NCBI GenBank assembly: GCA_948099385.1
Contig: CANUEZ040000029.1
Span: forward strand, 2,759,501 to 2,823,500
Direction: 5' to 3'
DNA from: Fasciola hepatica
Taxonomy: Eukaryota; Platyhelminthes; Trematoda; Plagiorchiida; Fasciolidae
DNA: 64,000 nucleotides
Part shown: one piece after another, positions 9,336 through 20,910 of the stretch
Numbering within the stretch: position 1 is the first letter of the stretch
Layout: every line of letters starts with the position of its first letter
Notes under the pieces: model-generated
Database searches by the model: none
What the model saw: only the letters and a program-made list of their open reading frames with translations
Told to the model about the DNA's origin: nothing
Position numbers and translations under genes: made by a program

Positions 9336-11760
9336 TCGTAGATTTTCAATAGTAAGCTGGGTGTCGTTACAGCAAATCGAATTTTCTGCCTGATGGACTT
9401 TTAATTGAGCCAATAATTCTTCCCGTCAAATCACTTGCCGATTTTGGCTAGTTTACTTTCGGGTGAACAGAGGACCCGACAACTTGAAGTATGAAAAATA
9501 ATCGAGGATGAGTGAGCTGAGAATCATTGGAACTTCGAGACATAGGGTTAACCGAATCCCAAAAGCAGAAATGCATTTTATGGTGATCACAGTTGGTAAC
9601 CGTAGAAATTTTTTTGTTTATATCTGACCATAAACACAATCTCACGTTAGCTACCGGCGGCCCGAATGGGAGAAAACACGGGCGATGAGAGAAATAGCCA
9701 ACGGTAACAACGACAACAACAACATTCCAGACCCACTTTTCCAAGTCGAGTGAGACGGGACTAGCTAGACAATCCTCGAAAGGTTTTCTAAACAGATCAG
9801 ATTCGAGGTCTGCCGATGAGCGGCACGGACACACCGTGCTGTGTTGGCAGGCAGTGCAACTGAAAGCTACTTATGGAATGTGTGAAACGCATCATGATTC
9901 ACCAGCTGACCACCGTCTGAATGGGAGTGGTTGCGAGGTGGGAAGAACGGATCCATTTTGACCGTACCGATCGCGGTCCAGGGGTTGTTGATTGCGAGAA
10001 AAAGGCAACAAACCGACCGAGATAAACGCAGCAGCGTGTGTGCGTGTGTGCGTGTGTGTGCGACTGAGTGAGCGGATCACGCCAATCATTGAATCCCCAG
10101 TGGTGTGGCGTACTGAACCAGTTCCGATGCTCGGCTCTCTACCCCGATCGTTTCAAGCGTGGATACATTACGTGCATTCCTTAGGATTGTTGAAGCGATC
10201 GATCATTTGAACTGTTCCAACTTTTGGCCAAGTGCAGTAGTTCAGCAGATCACAATCCGAAGCTGCTTTTGGCGGCGGGAAACAGTCGTTTTCAATTGGA
10301 ATACAGTCAGTTTCTCTCCTATTATTCGAACACAAACTTTGTCTCTCTTCGTCTGTAATAATCGTGAAAGCAGACGGCCATTCAACAGCAATGTGAAATG
10401 AAAATCATTTCTGGACATCTATGTGTGGGTCTATCGTACGGCTTTGGACACACCCAAGCTCTGACTACCGATCAATCCGGTCGATCTGTGGTTGGTCTTC
10501 GGACGATGGAGTTAGTCAAGTCGTACCGGAACAACCACACTTTTGTCCGTACTAGATAGAACTTCAAGAACGATACGAAATCAGTCAAATCAATCAAATC
10601 AATTAGTTCGCATAAAATGCCACCGCCAATTAACAACGATTCAGAGAACAAATTAAAATACCAGGAGACAAGCACCGGAGTCAATAAATGTGACTTAAAT
10701 ATGCCAGTAAAAATACGCGGAATCCGTGTCGTGAAGTGGCGAGTCCATCGGTAAGACACGTCAATTAATCATGACAGATAAATAGTCGCATCCAGTATTC
10801 ATGACACAAAGCAACATTGGAGAAAGAGGACGAGCGTCGGCGGAGGGAAGGGGGCTGATCGCCACTTTTGTCACACCAGTCAAATAACGTGTCGAGGCAT
10901 AAACTGCAATGAATTAAACTGTATCTTATACGTAACTTCTCATGTACGTGCTCTAATCTTTCAGTCATCTTTGGGCAATCACCGCTGATATCTCAGCAGC
11001 CGTACGATGGGAGACCACAGTGGGAATTTCAACTTCACCCTATGCATCCACGTCCCAGAATATAGCATGTCAATCCGTAAAAAAACCCCAGGACTGGACG
11101 AATAGTTAGTCAAATTGACTTCGGTGAGTCAGGAAAGAAAGAAGTTCATTGTTTCGAAAAGTAGACGATGTGTCATATTTTGAGTTACGCAGAAAATTGC
11201 AATGTCAATAACACGGCGTTGTCGTTGGAAATTATGGCAACTGGGATTCCGGACATGCACTGAGCACTTGTGCGCCAAAGCTTTGGCCATCAGCACCCAC
11301 CATGCATGAGTCAGCCGAAATGACGGGTCAGAAGCATCCGGCATTTGGACTGCATTGAAATCGACGATGACGAAGCACTCCCAGGTTCACATTGCTAGTT
11401 GGCCTTGTCATCACAAGCTCTGATGACGAGATCAGGTGTGACTGGAAACCAACCACCCCAGCCTCGCCATCGTCGGTAAATGATGGCACTACACAGTTTC
11501 CTGGACTATTCCTGAACTTGACTTATCAAGCGGGGCTTCAAACAAGTTTCCATTCCAAGTCTCATGATCATAGTTGCCCATTCTTCTTGTGATTGTTGTG
11601 CCCCGTCGCTTTCGCTTTTGTACGCACAGAATAAAACAATTCCCTCAATCAGCAATAGAAGTGTATCCGAGTAACGAGCAGTCCCGGAGGTGAAAAAGCA
11701 GAATTAAAAACCCTCGTAGCATTACGCTAGTCTCGACTTCAGGGTTCATCAGTTAGCTCT

Positions 11761-11762
<2 letters not shown>
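9336..11762. other. Non-coding stretch, nothing recognised
   Basis: It contains short CAA-type (about 9706-9725) and TG-type (about 10035-10060) low-complexity patches. The longest open frame (128 codons, minus, 9448-9834) has no motif and no splice context. Confidence 0.45.

Positions 11763-11820
<58 letters not shown>
11763..11820. repeat. (TG)29 microsatellite
   Basis: An uninterrupted TG dinucleotide run of 58 bases. It is likely to be length-polymorphic. Confidence 0.98.
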
Positions 11821-11821
<1 letters not shown>

Positions 11822-11996
11822 TTCACCCACAGAAAACCATAGTCATATGAGTTCCTGCTACTTCGATGGAAGTTAGTCATCCCAAATGAGACTCAAGCTT
11901 TTTTGACTTAAAACCCACGACCCAACTGCTAATGTGCTCACCGTGCCACCTCTTGGTCAAAGGTCGTCACTGCAATCAAATCCAATATCAACTCAC

Positions 11997-12072
11997 CGAC
12001 TGTTTGGTTTTCTTCCAGCCCTTTCAACAGCAGGGTGTCACTCAGTTCATGGTAAAAGAACGAAAGAGTCGG
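11997..12072 (-). CDS. Possible 3' part of an exon, function unknown
   Basis: On the minus strand the frame encoding SFFYHELSDTLLLKGLEENQ ends in ACAGTCG|GTGAGTTG, a good donor whose intron starts at 11996. The peptide has natural protein composition and no stop from 12072 to the donor. The weak point is the 5' end: a stop lies just upstream, and the only AG in range is at an unconvincing acceptor. I recognise no family. Confidence 0.25.
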
Positions 12073-12735
12073 TTAGCCATTTAATCGACCGAAGAAAAGA
12101 GTGGCCCTAACAACGGTGTACTTGCGTTGACGAAGCTGCGTCACAGAATCGATAAGCGGTGAGTGATATCAATTACCACATCACCCGGTTTTCTAGCGGT
12201 ACACATTCAAGGGTGAGAGTAACTTGTTAGGGTCACTGCTGTTTCCAATGAGCGTCACACTTCAGTGAGAAACAAAATCGTATCTTTCCCGAAAGTAGTG
12301 TTTAGAGGACTTGAATGAATGCATAATAATACATTGATATAACAATTATATCCAATCATCTGCTTAAGCTTGAAGTTGCTACACACAGTTCTTATCAAAA
12401 GTGACATGGTATGGTGATTTTCCCCACTTATTCTACCCTGTTATGTGTCTATCACCATGAAAAGTCTTACGTCAGTCATTTTCAGACAACAATTTCATTC
12501 ATGTATTGCGGTTATCTTGATTGGTCTAGTTGATACACAAGAAGTTATCAAGCAGTGTCAACGCGAACTTCATCACTGTAAATCCACGGGAATATAAAAA
12601 TATTGTACACCTTGAGAATCATCGGCTACAGTAAGCGTGCACCGAACCCAGCGAGTCACAAATGTTAAGTATGTGTTGTGATCACAAAGCAAGCCGTTGA
12701 GAGCCAACTTGTATCGCCTAGCGGTTGACGAGTGA
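12073..12735. other. Non-coding stretch, nothing recognised
   Basis: AT-rich sequence without coding or repeat motifs that I can identify. Confidence 0.45.
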
Positions 12736-12860
12736 GTCTCATAGTCCTACATGTCGAATTGTGGTGTCCCAGATAGGGGTCATGCACTGCAGCTGATGAT
12801 TCCCATGAAGCCGTATCAAGCAGTTACACGGTGATTCCGTTGTGTTGTGTTCAGTGGAGA
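12736..12860 (+). repeat. Degenerate family-A SINE copy
   Basis: GGTCATGCACTGCAGCTGAT, then GATTCCCATGAAGCC and an ACGGTGATTCCGTT block, follow the order of the family-A tail. The region where a B box is expected (about 12751-12760, TGTCGAATTGTG) is strongly diverged. A second, minus-strand B-box-like GGTTCGAATCA sits at 12881-12891 and suggests a neighbouring inverted SINE. Confidence 0.4.
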
Positions 12861-12960
12861 GCTGAGCATTAGTACTATGTGATTCGAACCTCCCACCACT
12901 CGGACTGATCCAACTGACTTTGAATAACTTTAAAGAGGGACAACGTGAGCACAATTGACC

Positions 12961-15239
12961 ATGTATACCTAGAACAATTCAATACCAAGCGAACTGTATC
13001 AGACAGTTGTTAACTAGTGAACCCCGGTTTCAGAACCATCTGACTACTTGAATTTGAGACGGAAGCTTATCGAAGGCATCAATTTTGTAACAACTATTCA
13101 CGAATGTCTTTTAATTGAACAGATCAGAGATTGATAATAAATTGATGAAGACAGTACCGGCCAGTAAATTGGGAAATCTGGTTGATTTGTTCATTAGTCG
13201 GACTAAAAACTCGAAAAATGCGATCATTCCGAACAGTACATTAATAACCTAAGAGATCTTACCACAACATCAGACAAGCGTATAACCCAGATGTATTCCT
13301 AATAGTATGGTCAAGAAATGGCGTATGCGTAAGTCGAACTGAAACAGACAGAAAACAATCCAGTGCATCCTAACTTGAGCGTGACGCACGGACAAACATG
13401 CACGAACGCAGGGACACACACACGTTATAATCTCTGAGACATTTGGTCCGATCGATGGCGGGCATTCCGGAGTACGTAGTCTCCCTCTTCCAAGATAAAA
13501 CCACTGGTTTGGATTCTCCCTACACCAGGGAGATCGGATGCGTCTGTTGTCTTTGTAGTCTGGATAGAGTGCGCACAGCTAAGCACGATCAAACTGTGAG
13601 CCACGCACGCATACAAATCATCATCAGACAGCAGACCTCTGTGTGCTTGTGCATATCAACGTTCACACACATGAGAGTCACGTCATTCGCTTCATTGCTC
13701 TTGTCTACACAACCGACTTGTGACCATAACAAATGAGGAAAACAAATCAAATCCCCAAATGGCCACCAGTAGAATGATTATCATCTAATGTACACGAGTT
13801 GTGCGACATCGATGACCATCATACGCCATGCGAACGTTGGGAACAACGAGGGTCAGGTTGTCCTAGTATATTCAGTTGTATCTGTGCCATACGAGTCAAA
13901 CTGATACTAACCTCGCGAATGTAAAAGAACTGGGAAGGTTTTTGTGATCACGTGACAAGAACTTAGTTCATGAACATTCTGCAATGAGATGCATGGGACG
14001 AGAGACAGATGTATTGACCAAGTCGGGAAATCCAAAATGACAGAAAGTGAGGTCGTTAAAATATTCGGTTCACATGCTCACAGCTCAGGAAGATCGATCT
14101 TCACGCCACGTGCATACTCTGGCTCTTTTTGTTGCCTCATGCCTGGAGGCATTGTGACCTAAAGCTCTCGGGTTGGACAATTTTCTTGTCTGAAGAAGTT
14201 CTGCTTCAAACCCTCATGCGTTCGTCTGTCGTGGAATCAGTCACACCTTTACCTACCATTTGGGGCTTTGCGCTGGTTGATGCGGTCAACTCTTTTCTTT
14301 GTTACACCAGTCTTTATCACAATTCGTTCTATCCACTATCGACTGCTTTTAGAGATTCAATTGCTCATTTTGTCCACACATGAGAAAACAGCAATCGATG
14401 GGTAATTTCATAATAACCATATTTATAATAAAGCATCCCGATCACAATTTTTTTTTCGTGAAGGTGTCGCGGGTGTCGTATGACAACTGATCTTCCTCGC
14501 TAAAGCAGCAGATAGTCCGTTAGTACTAGTCCACGGGCGGGGGGAGGGCATCTGGCGACATCGCAACAGTGATGCACAATTGAATTCCGCGCGTGAGTTC
14601 ACACTGAATAAAATTATGTACTGGACATAATTTTATGACTTCTGTAGGTTTTTGGGCTTCAATTTCTCAATCAAAACGTTTGTTCGAACCGTCATTTGCG
14701 AGTGAATAAAAGTGATTGAAATACTTCATTTGGTTGTTCACAACAAGTTGAAACTTACGCACCCAGATTAGAGGTCGATTTAGCGGCTAATCTCTTCTTG
14801 GTAATTAAGGTGTATGCCAAACAAAAAACAGGGGAATTCTCATCGACATCGGCACCGGACGAGATGAATTGAAGTATATAATGTCATCTGATAAGAAGGA
14901 CAGGAAGACAATTTCTTTTGCAATGAATGAGTGTGATCTGCGAAGAATCTTTGGGGTAAATTCTGCAAGATTTTATGCTTCACTGTAAGTTTCGTGATTC
15001 ATTTTCACCAGAATTGTTAAGGAAACATCGTGCTATAGAATATTCACATCTTATTTCGAAAGATTTGGTAATTTAACAAGAGACATCTGAGTTATGACTA
15101 GGAGTATACATTGGTAGGTAGACTGACAGAACTGGCTGGTAGTGCAGTTTGGAATAGTTTGATTATAAAACTCTGAAAGGAAAAGCAACCCAGATTCTAA
15201 AAGATAAACTGAATGTGTGCAAATAAAATCACAACTCAG
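12961..15239. other. Non-coding stretch containing one perfect hairpin
   Basis: No gene was recognised. A plus-strand open frame at 14129-14383 has no motif. A 12-bp perfect inverted repeat at 14608-14636 is listed separately. Confidence 0.45.
14608..14636. repeat. Perfect 12-bp inverted repeat
   Basis: ATAAAATTATGT (14608-14619) and its exact complement (14625-14636) flank a 5-base loop. It is AT-rich and isolated, and could be a cruciform or a remnant of a small palindromic element. No function is assigned. Confidence 0.8.
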
Positions 15240-15325
15240 TGTGTGTAGTGGTCAAATGATCACCATACTGGACGTATGACCTCAAGGTCCTAGGCTCGCT
15301 TCCTATCGCAACTGACCAGTCTTCC
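15240..15325 (+). repeat. Degenerate tRNA-like SINE head
   Basis: TGTAGTGGTCAAATGATCAC resembles the head of the family-B SINE at 1225-1345 (AGTGGTCAGACGATCATCAT on that strand). A decayed B box (CCTAGGCTCGCTTCC) lies about 40 bases downstream. Confidence 0.4.
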
Positions 15326-17110
15326 CCTTCAAAAGTCTCTGTTCCATCTCAACCCCTTTCCTGAAATATGAAGCAAAATATGAAGACAGAAATGGCGTTT
15401 TCGGGATATTCGAAATAGGATTAAACTAGTATCTCTCTGTGGTCAGTTTGCAAATCCACATAGTCCAAGTTAGCAAACAGATTCGGAACTGAAAGACCAA
15501 GTTTTCAGGATGGGGTTCCGTCAATAACGGTTGACTGGTGAGCGCCAATCAATAAACTTTCTAGATTGGCACTTCAAAATCCAATAGAACTCATTTTATC
15601 GAAAAACCGCGTTCATTCTTCGTGACGCCTGGGGTGCGGATGTTACTGAAGAAAAACCGTTGACCTCCATCAAATTTGCTCAATGTTAACCAAGCACAAA
15701 ACGATATAGTATTTGAGAGAAGTTCTTAATGACCTTTACATGGTGTACGTATTCACACTGCATAGAAGGTGTGGACCGGATTTCACAGTGAACTGAGGCT
15801 CAGTCGTCCACACTATTGATGCGAAACCATCAAAGCTTGCGACTATCTTTCATTATTCTTTATCCTGAGTGTCTTAACAAATTTCGCACCTCATGCCGAA
15901 GAACAGAAGCATGTATAGCACGTAAGAATTGACATCTACCGAGTAAATCACAACACTGTTCCTCTGATTTCCTGTTGAGAAGGACCTTAAGCTTTCAATG
16001 GTGACAAACGCCGTGTATTTTGTGCTTTCTGATCGCACAACAAACAGAAGAGGTGCTAACGCAGAGGAGCAACATTTCTTTCTTCTTCAACGCGTATTAA
16101 ATGTCATATTAGAACACTGTCCGATTGTAAACATTACAGGGAAGCCCTTAGGACGCTACTTCCTGAAAATGAATAACACTTGAGTTTACTTATGGTGATT
16201 TAAATAACCTTGTGCGATACACTGGAAAAAGGCCAATCAGACGTATTCGGGCGCAGTTAATTAAACAAACTCAATGCAGCCAGATAACATTTCCACTAGC
16301 CAGTATGTTGACAAGCAGTGGTAATCAATGCTAACTCACGTAAACGAGTGCAATGCGTATTTATGGAAAACAAGGCGCGTTTGAAGCTCCAGTCTTCCTG
16401 CTAACCCAAGAGTATAGGGTTCCGGAGTTGAGCTATTAGCTTGCAGACGGTTAACGAGAATAATCCGGATATCGTACCCTTGTGGATTAGTTCTCTCATC
16501 CACATTTATTTTTCGTGAAGCCCACATTTATGTGAAACCATAATCTCAACTGTTTCAAATAATCAGCGATGGGAACAATGCCAAATAGGGAGCCAGTCTG
16601 AAGCTTCCTTCCATTCGAAAAAAACCTTTATTGTGGGTTTCAAACCACTGGGAGCATTCTTCCTCGTCCTTTATTTAAGATAACTTTGTAGCTCATGAAG
16701 CCGGACAAACTATCGGATAAAGTTTTACTATCCGACACTATTGAAATCGTCAAGGCTGATAAAAGACAGCCATGTCGAGACAAATGTTTAACGGACCTGA
16801 TGACAATTCCAGGGAATAGCAGGGGAATCAGAGAGCCAATGCAGAAGGACGCATGTGTTCAGAACACAGACTTCATGCTCAGGAAGAAGTGGACAAAGTA
16901 TGCCCAAATAAACTTCCTAATACAGATACGATGCGTTTTTCTTAGAAAGAATGTAAGATGGCATGTGGCTGTCTTATCATCGTCTGAACCCTAGGAAAAA
17001 CACGAAAACTGAAAGCTCACAACCTACAGAGAACCTAATCCTTTTTTTATCAGCTATCTTGCCTCTACAGGAGAAAAAAATCTCTAGCAGATGTCTGTTG
17101 AAGTAGCCCA
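15326..17110. other. Non-coding stretch, nothing recognised
   Basis: A 99-codon plus-strand frame (16695-16994) starts with ATG and contains a 7-bp hairpin near 16713-16735. It has no recognisable domain, so I do not call it a gene. Confidence 0.4.
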
Positions 17111-17119
17111 ATTATTAAA

Positions 17120-17215
17120 ATCCGTCACCCTGGTGGGATCTGAACCCACGCATGGACGCCAACAATGACTTAGTCCAACGAGTGCCCTAAACGATGAACT
17201 GCTAAACCAAGCACC
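17120..17215 (-). repeat. tRNA-Leu/Ser-like pseudogene or SINE head
   Basis: The minus strand carries GTGGGTTCAGATCCCACC, a well-paired T arm with a B box, at 17132-17149. Upstream is a D-arm-like part and a segment of long-variable-arm length, as in class II tRNAs. The anticodon stem does not pair and the acceptor stem is absent, so it is not a functional tRNA. Confidence 0.5.
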
Positions 17216-17682
17216 GGAGTGGTTGGACATGACACTGGTTACACGCCCGTTACATTGGGTGGTTCATGACATTCGCTGACAGCCTACGATCGCGATTTCC
17301 CATGAATCGTTCAACAAGCAGAGTTTGTTCGACAGAGTGTGGTTTTGTTGGTTCAATTCACGCTTCGTTACAGCTTTAGACACCGATGGAACCGTGAATA
17401 TTTCTCCTTTGGGTACAAGAATCTCCATTACACATCATTCAGAATGTCTAATTCACTATACAGAGCTTTGGGAGCTGCGAATGCACTAAAATCGATCGGT
17501 CGCCAACACGATTCGCATTTGTAACTCGTACTTCAGATCGTATATTTCGAGGGACAACAATGTGAGTGTTAGTGGTGGGAGTCAGCAGCTGTGTGAGAAA
17601 TGCTCTGCTAACATTCAAATACAATGGTGGAAGGACACTATGTCATTTAGTGTATGAGTTCAATATGCTGTTGATGGCGACC
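17216..17682. other. Non-coding stretch, nothing recognised
   Basis: Short open frames only, without motifs. Confidence 0.4.
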
Positions 17683-17850
17683 CCGTGTGGCCTTGGCGTT
17701 AAGATTTTCGACTCACAAACATTCACTTTGGGTTCTAGTCCCCGTAGGGGCTCGATGGATGTGCACTGCCGATGAATCCTAACAGAGATGAAAGGGCCAC
17801 ACAATGGGCCGATGGTTTTCAATGGGGAACGAAACGTTCACATTTCATGG
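17683..17850 (+). repeat. tRNA-derived SINE, family A
   Basis: B box GGTTCTAGTCC (17731-17741) is followed by the tail GGATGTGCACTGCCGATGAA and TCCTAACAGAGATGAAA, one of the clearest copies of the family. Divergence increases after 17800, although GGTTTTCAATGG (17813-17824) matches the GGTTTTCAATGG-like end of other copies. Confidence 0.7.
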
Positions 17851-20169
17851 TGAATCTCATTATGAAAAGATACTAATACCTCCAATACAGATCGTGCCCC
17901 CGGGAAACACGAAAACATGCAGACGAACACAGCGTGTTTTGACCTTAAAATCGGCCATGTCTGGTTCTTCCATCGAAGAAGGAGGCAAATCTCTCTAACC
18001 GCACACTTGTGCGCAAGATGCAGTCTGTAGTGACCTGGTGCACGTCCGGGATTGGAATGTGCGTTGCGATTGCAAAAACACGGACACGGGCATGGGTATG
18101 GGCAGGAGATTCGGAGAAACTCGGAAGGGAGGAGAGGTGTTCCATGGGCACTGACCTTATCATTTGACTGGGGGTGGGGGATTAGGCAGTTCTCTCCGAA
18201 CCGATCTCGGTTCTGACACATTAGTACTCAATCCCGTTTGTCAGTTTGTAGTTTATCGTCTCACACAAAATAATCATCGAACATGATCGACGCTTGGTGT
18301 TATCGGATTGAAACTTTCATTAGGATGATCAGCAAATGTGGGGTGTTCGGCCGAATAGCATGTGTGTGCGCGTACAGTTGACTGGGTCATTTCCTCATCA
18401 AAGCAACAACGCAATGTCACGCAGACAATGTTCAACCATGTAAATGAACAAGAGCTTTCAGTGGGGACAACACATTGAATGAGTAATAGTAATAATAATC
18501 ATGGTAAATATATCACGCAATTACTCGCGAGTAGTAACAAAGTGCGGACTGTTGTGTGCATCGTCAGCTAAGCACTAAGTGTGAGGGTAGTGGCAAATAC
18601 GGACGAAGAAGCCCTGGTTCGGTGGTCAGAAAACACGCCTTTGCTCATCCAGAATCACGGATAAGGTTGAACTCAGCGAAGCAGATCGATCATTTGGCAG
18701 GCAGACAGAACGTCATCGCTTGTCCAGAATGGAGGACAAGATTGGGGTCAGCGAAGGCGAATGATGGTCCAATCAGTGACCAATAGTAGTCTGGACCGAC
18801 CGGGGCCGAATCAGCCAATCGGATTACAACCAAATCAGTCAGCCAGAAAAGTCACTCGTCAATAACAATTGCGCCAATAAGTTTGCAAGCAACGCTGTGG
18901 TTACGGTCATCGCATTTCTTACATAAATGGTCTATTCTGTACCAATAAATCGAGATGATACATAGGTAGAATAGTCTACCCATCAGAGTTAGCGGGACAG
19001 TTTGGAACAGTATGGTTGCATAGAATTTCCCCAGTCGATCATCGTATTGTTTCATTCAACCTTTTATTTTTAACCTAACCGATCAGATTGACCCAGAGAC
19101 GAATGAACGCGTCAACACTGCCCTGCATCCTTTTGAGTGGCGTGCCGAAATGGCCTGATGCACGATCAGCACACAGTGTGATTCGTTTCACCCGCAGAAT
19201 CCATTTTCAACCTCTGTCTGTCACTTGGTGTGTTTGCTCGTGTTCATGTGTATGTAATAGAATATCCGCTTACGAGACCAGTAAATCTATGGGATACAAT
19301 TCGGCTGATATCCGAATTAAACTTTCGATTGCATGTCCGCTTTGCGGTCACCGAAGCGTCGGCTTATTAGAGGTTTGCCGACACCTCCGTGTTACTGATT
19401 GTTGAGTGTTTACAGACAAACTGTTTTTCACTTTCAGGCGGTTTGATGAATGGTTAATTTGAACAAAAGCCTTGGCTAATATATTCTGTCCAAGATACAT
19501 GAAAAGTTGACCCACTGTTTATCGATCCATTTGAAAATATGGAAACAAAGTGCACAGAAAAATCTCATGAGCCCTTTATTTCGAGTTCTCCTGTGTCCCA
19601 AATCGGTACAGGTCTTGACTTTGAAAGTCTTACAATGCAGTCACTGAGTGAATACAGCTCATAAGTAAGTCTAATGGGAAGAGTGGCTACATATGGAACG
19701 GTACGATTTACACATCAAATATTCCTACCTGGGTTCATCAGGTAATCCGGATCACACCATAAAATACCTTGCAACAGAGACCGAACAGATGAAATTTCGA
19801 AAGGGATTATGTGAAGGAAGCGTCATGAAACCTGAAGATGATGAAATTCGGAACGAAAATCGTGACTAGACATTTGGAATGAGCCGGTGTTCTATTTTAA
19901 TGATCCAATCACTGAATCATTGTGACCGTTGACTGGGAAAAAGCAGCTCCAGATAACCTGACCGAATGAATACGACTATTGTTGGATTAAACTGTGCGTC
20001 TCAGTGAACGATCAGGTCACGGAAGAGAAAGTTACTTCAGTCAACTAGTACAAGTCAGCTATTTTAAAATATTGATCGAACTAAAAATGTCGACCGGAAA
20101 AATTATCAAACTTTCGGACAGAAATGAATCCCCTTCAATTTGCTGAGCATGAGTAGTGGGACATTCTAT
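17851..20169. other. Non-coding stretch with a small imperfect direct repeat
   Basis: No gene was recognised. The 127-codon minus frame at 17838-18221 overlaps the SINE and has no motif. A short plus frame near 19088-19405 ends in a Cys/His-rich stretch (CPLCGHRSVGLLEVCRH) that resembles a single zinc-binding knuckle but has no support as an exon. Confidence 0.4.
18643..18760 (+). repeat. Two-copy imperfect direct repeat, about 75-bp spacing
   Basis: GCTCATCCAGAATCACGGAT at 18643 and GCTTGTCCAGAATGGAGGAC at 18718 start two related segments that both continue into a TCAGCGAAG motif. The spacing is about 75 bases and identity by eye about 70 percent, suggesting an old tandem duplication. Confidence 0.5.
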
Positions 20170-20400
20170 TTGTACATGAAGTGATTCATCATGCAGTATC
20201 TGTGCTTAACCAACCATTGAAAATCTTGAAAGCACGGTAGAGTTTTATTTACCGGACTTATCAGGATTCATTGGCAGTGCATTTCCACCAAGCCCCATTG
20301 AGATTCGAACCCGGAATGCGTGACTGTGAGGCTATGCACACTGGTTGCCAAAGGTTCGTTACACGTCAACACTGCATGACACTGTGTCACCCAATCGCCG
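20170..20400 (-). repeat. tRNA-derived SINE, family A
   Basis: On the minus strand there is a perfect B box GGTTCGAATCT (20301-20311), then GGTGGAAATGCACTGCCAAT and GAATCCTGATAAG, ending in GCATGATGAATCACTT near 20180. It is the best full-length partner for the copy at 7455-7640 and for the plus-strand copies at 17683 and 56446. Confidence 0.7.
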
Positions 20401-20649
20401 GCTTTGAACGGTAACAAGCTGTCAACCGCACAGCGTCCGACTCTCCTGAGATGGAGAACTTCTCTCCGCAGGAACCATAAAGGAAACAAAGGCATTCGAT
20501 TATAAACAGCCCATAGTGTCTGATTCTTTGATCCTTATGAGTAACCGATTTTAATCATGTACGTGGATTAAACTACCATATTCGAGCAATGCCGAAATCG
20601 ATGCTCAACCCCCGACAATCTATGTGTGTGCCCGTCCTGCTCGTAGCAA

Positions 20650-20910
20650 ACATGTTGCTTCGCCGTGTGGTAAAATTAGCTTAACTGACGCAGCGCACAG
20701 TCCAGAATTCTGTTTGCGTGAACATCAATGCCGCTGAGGACAAAACCATTTCTAGAATAATCTCAATCACAAAATAAAAGTTAGGGCTGAGGAGCAACCC
20801 TGACGGACACCGTCTTTCGTGTCCAACGCCAAATAAGAACGTCTTGAAACGAGAACTAGGATTCAGTTGTATACATTCCATCAATAAAAAAATATTAGAT
20901 AACTGCAAAG
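20650..20910 (-). pseudogene. RTE-like LINE reverse transcriptase fragment
   Basis: The minus strand encodes the conserved reverse-transcriptase block DGVRQGC in one frame. After a shift it continues in another frame as LLSPNFYFVIEIILEMVLSS, which matches the LSPFLFNFVID-type block that follows GVRQGC in RTE-like non-LTR retrotransposons. A third frame adds SGIDVHANRILDC. No YADD block was found downstream and no endonuclease upstream, so this is a short decayed fragment. It may belong to the same family as the element at 32170, but the two cover different parts and cannot be aligned. Confidence 0.75.

Noticed and set aside
9448..9834. 128-codon minus-strand frame
   Set aside because: It contains a CAA-type repeat translated as polyvaline and no motif.
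17120..17215. Functional tRNA-Leu gene
   Set aside because: The anticodon stem and acceptor stem do not pair. Treated as a tRNA-derived repeat.
17838..18221. 127-codon minus-strand frame
   Set aside because: It overlaps the SINE at 17683-17850, is Cys/Pro/Arg-rich and has no domain. Probably chance.
19319..19405. CPLCGHRSVGLLEVCRH as a zinc-finger exon
   Set aside because: Only a single Cys/His knuckle-like pattern, and no splice sites or flanking domain.
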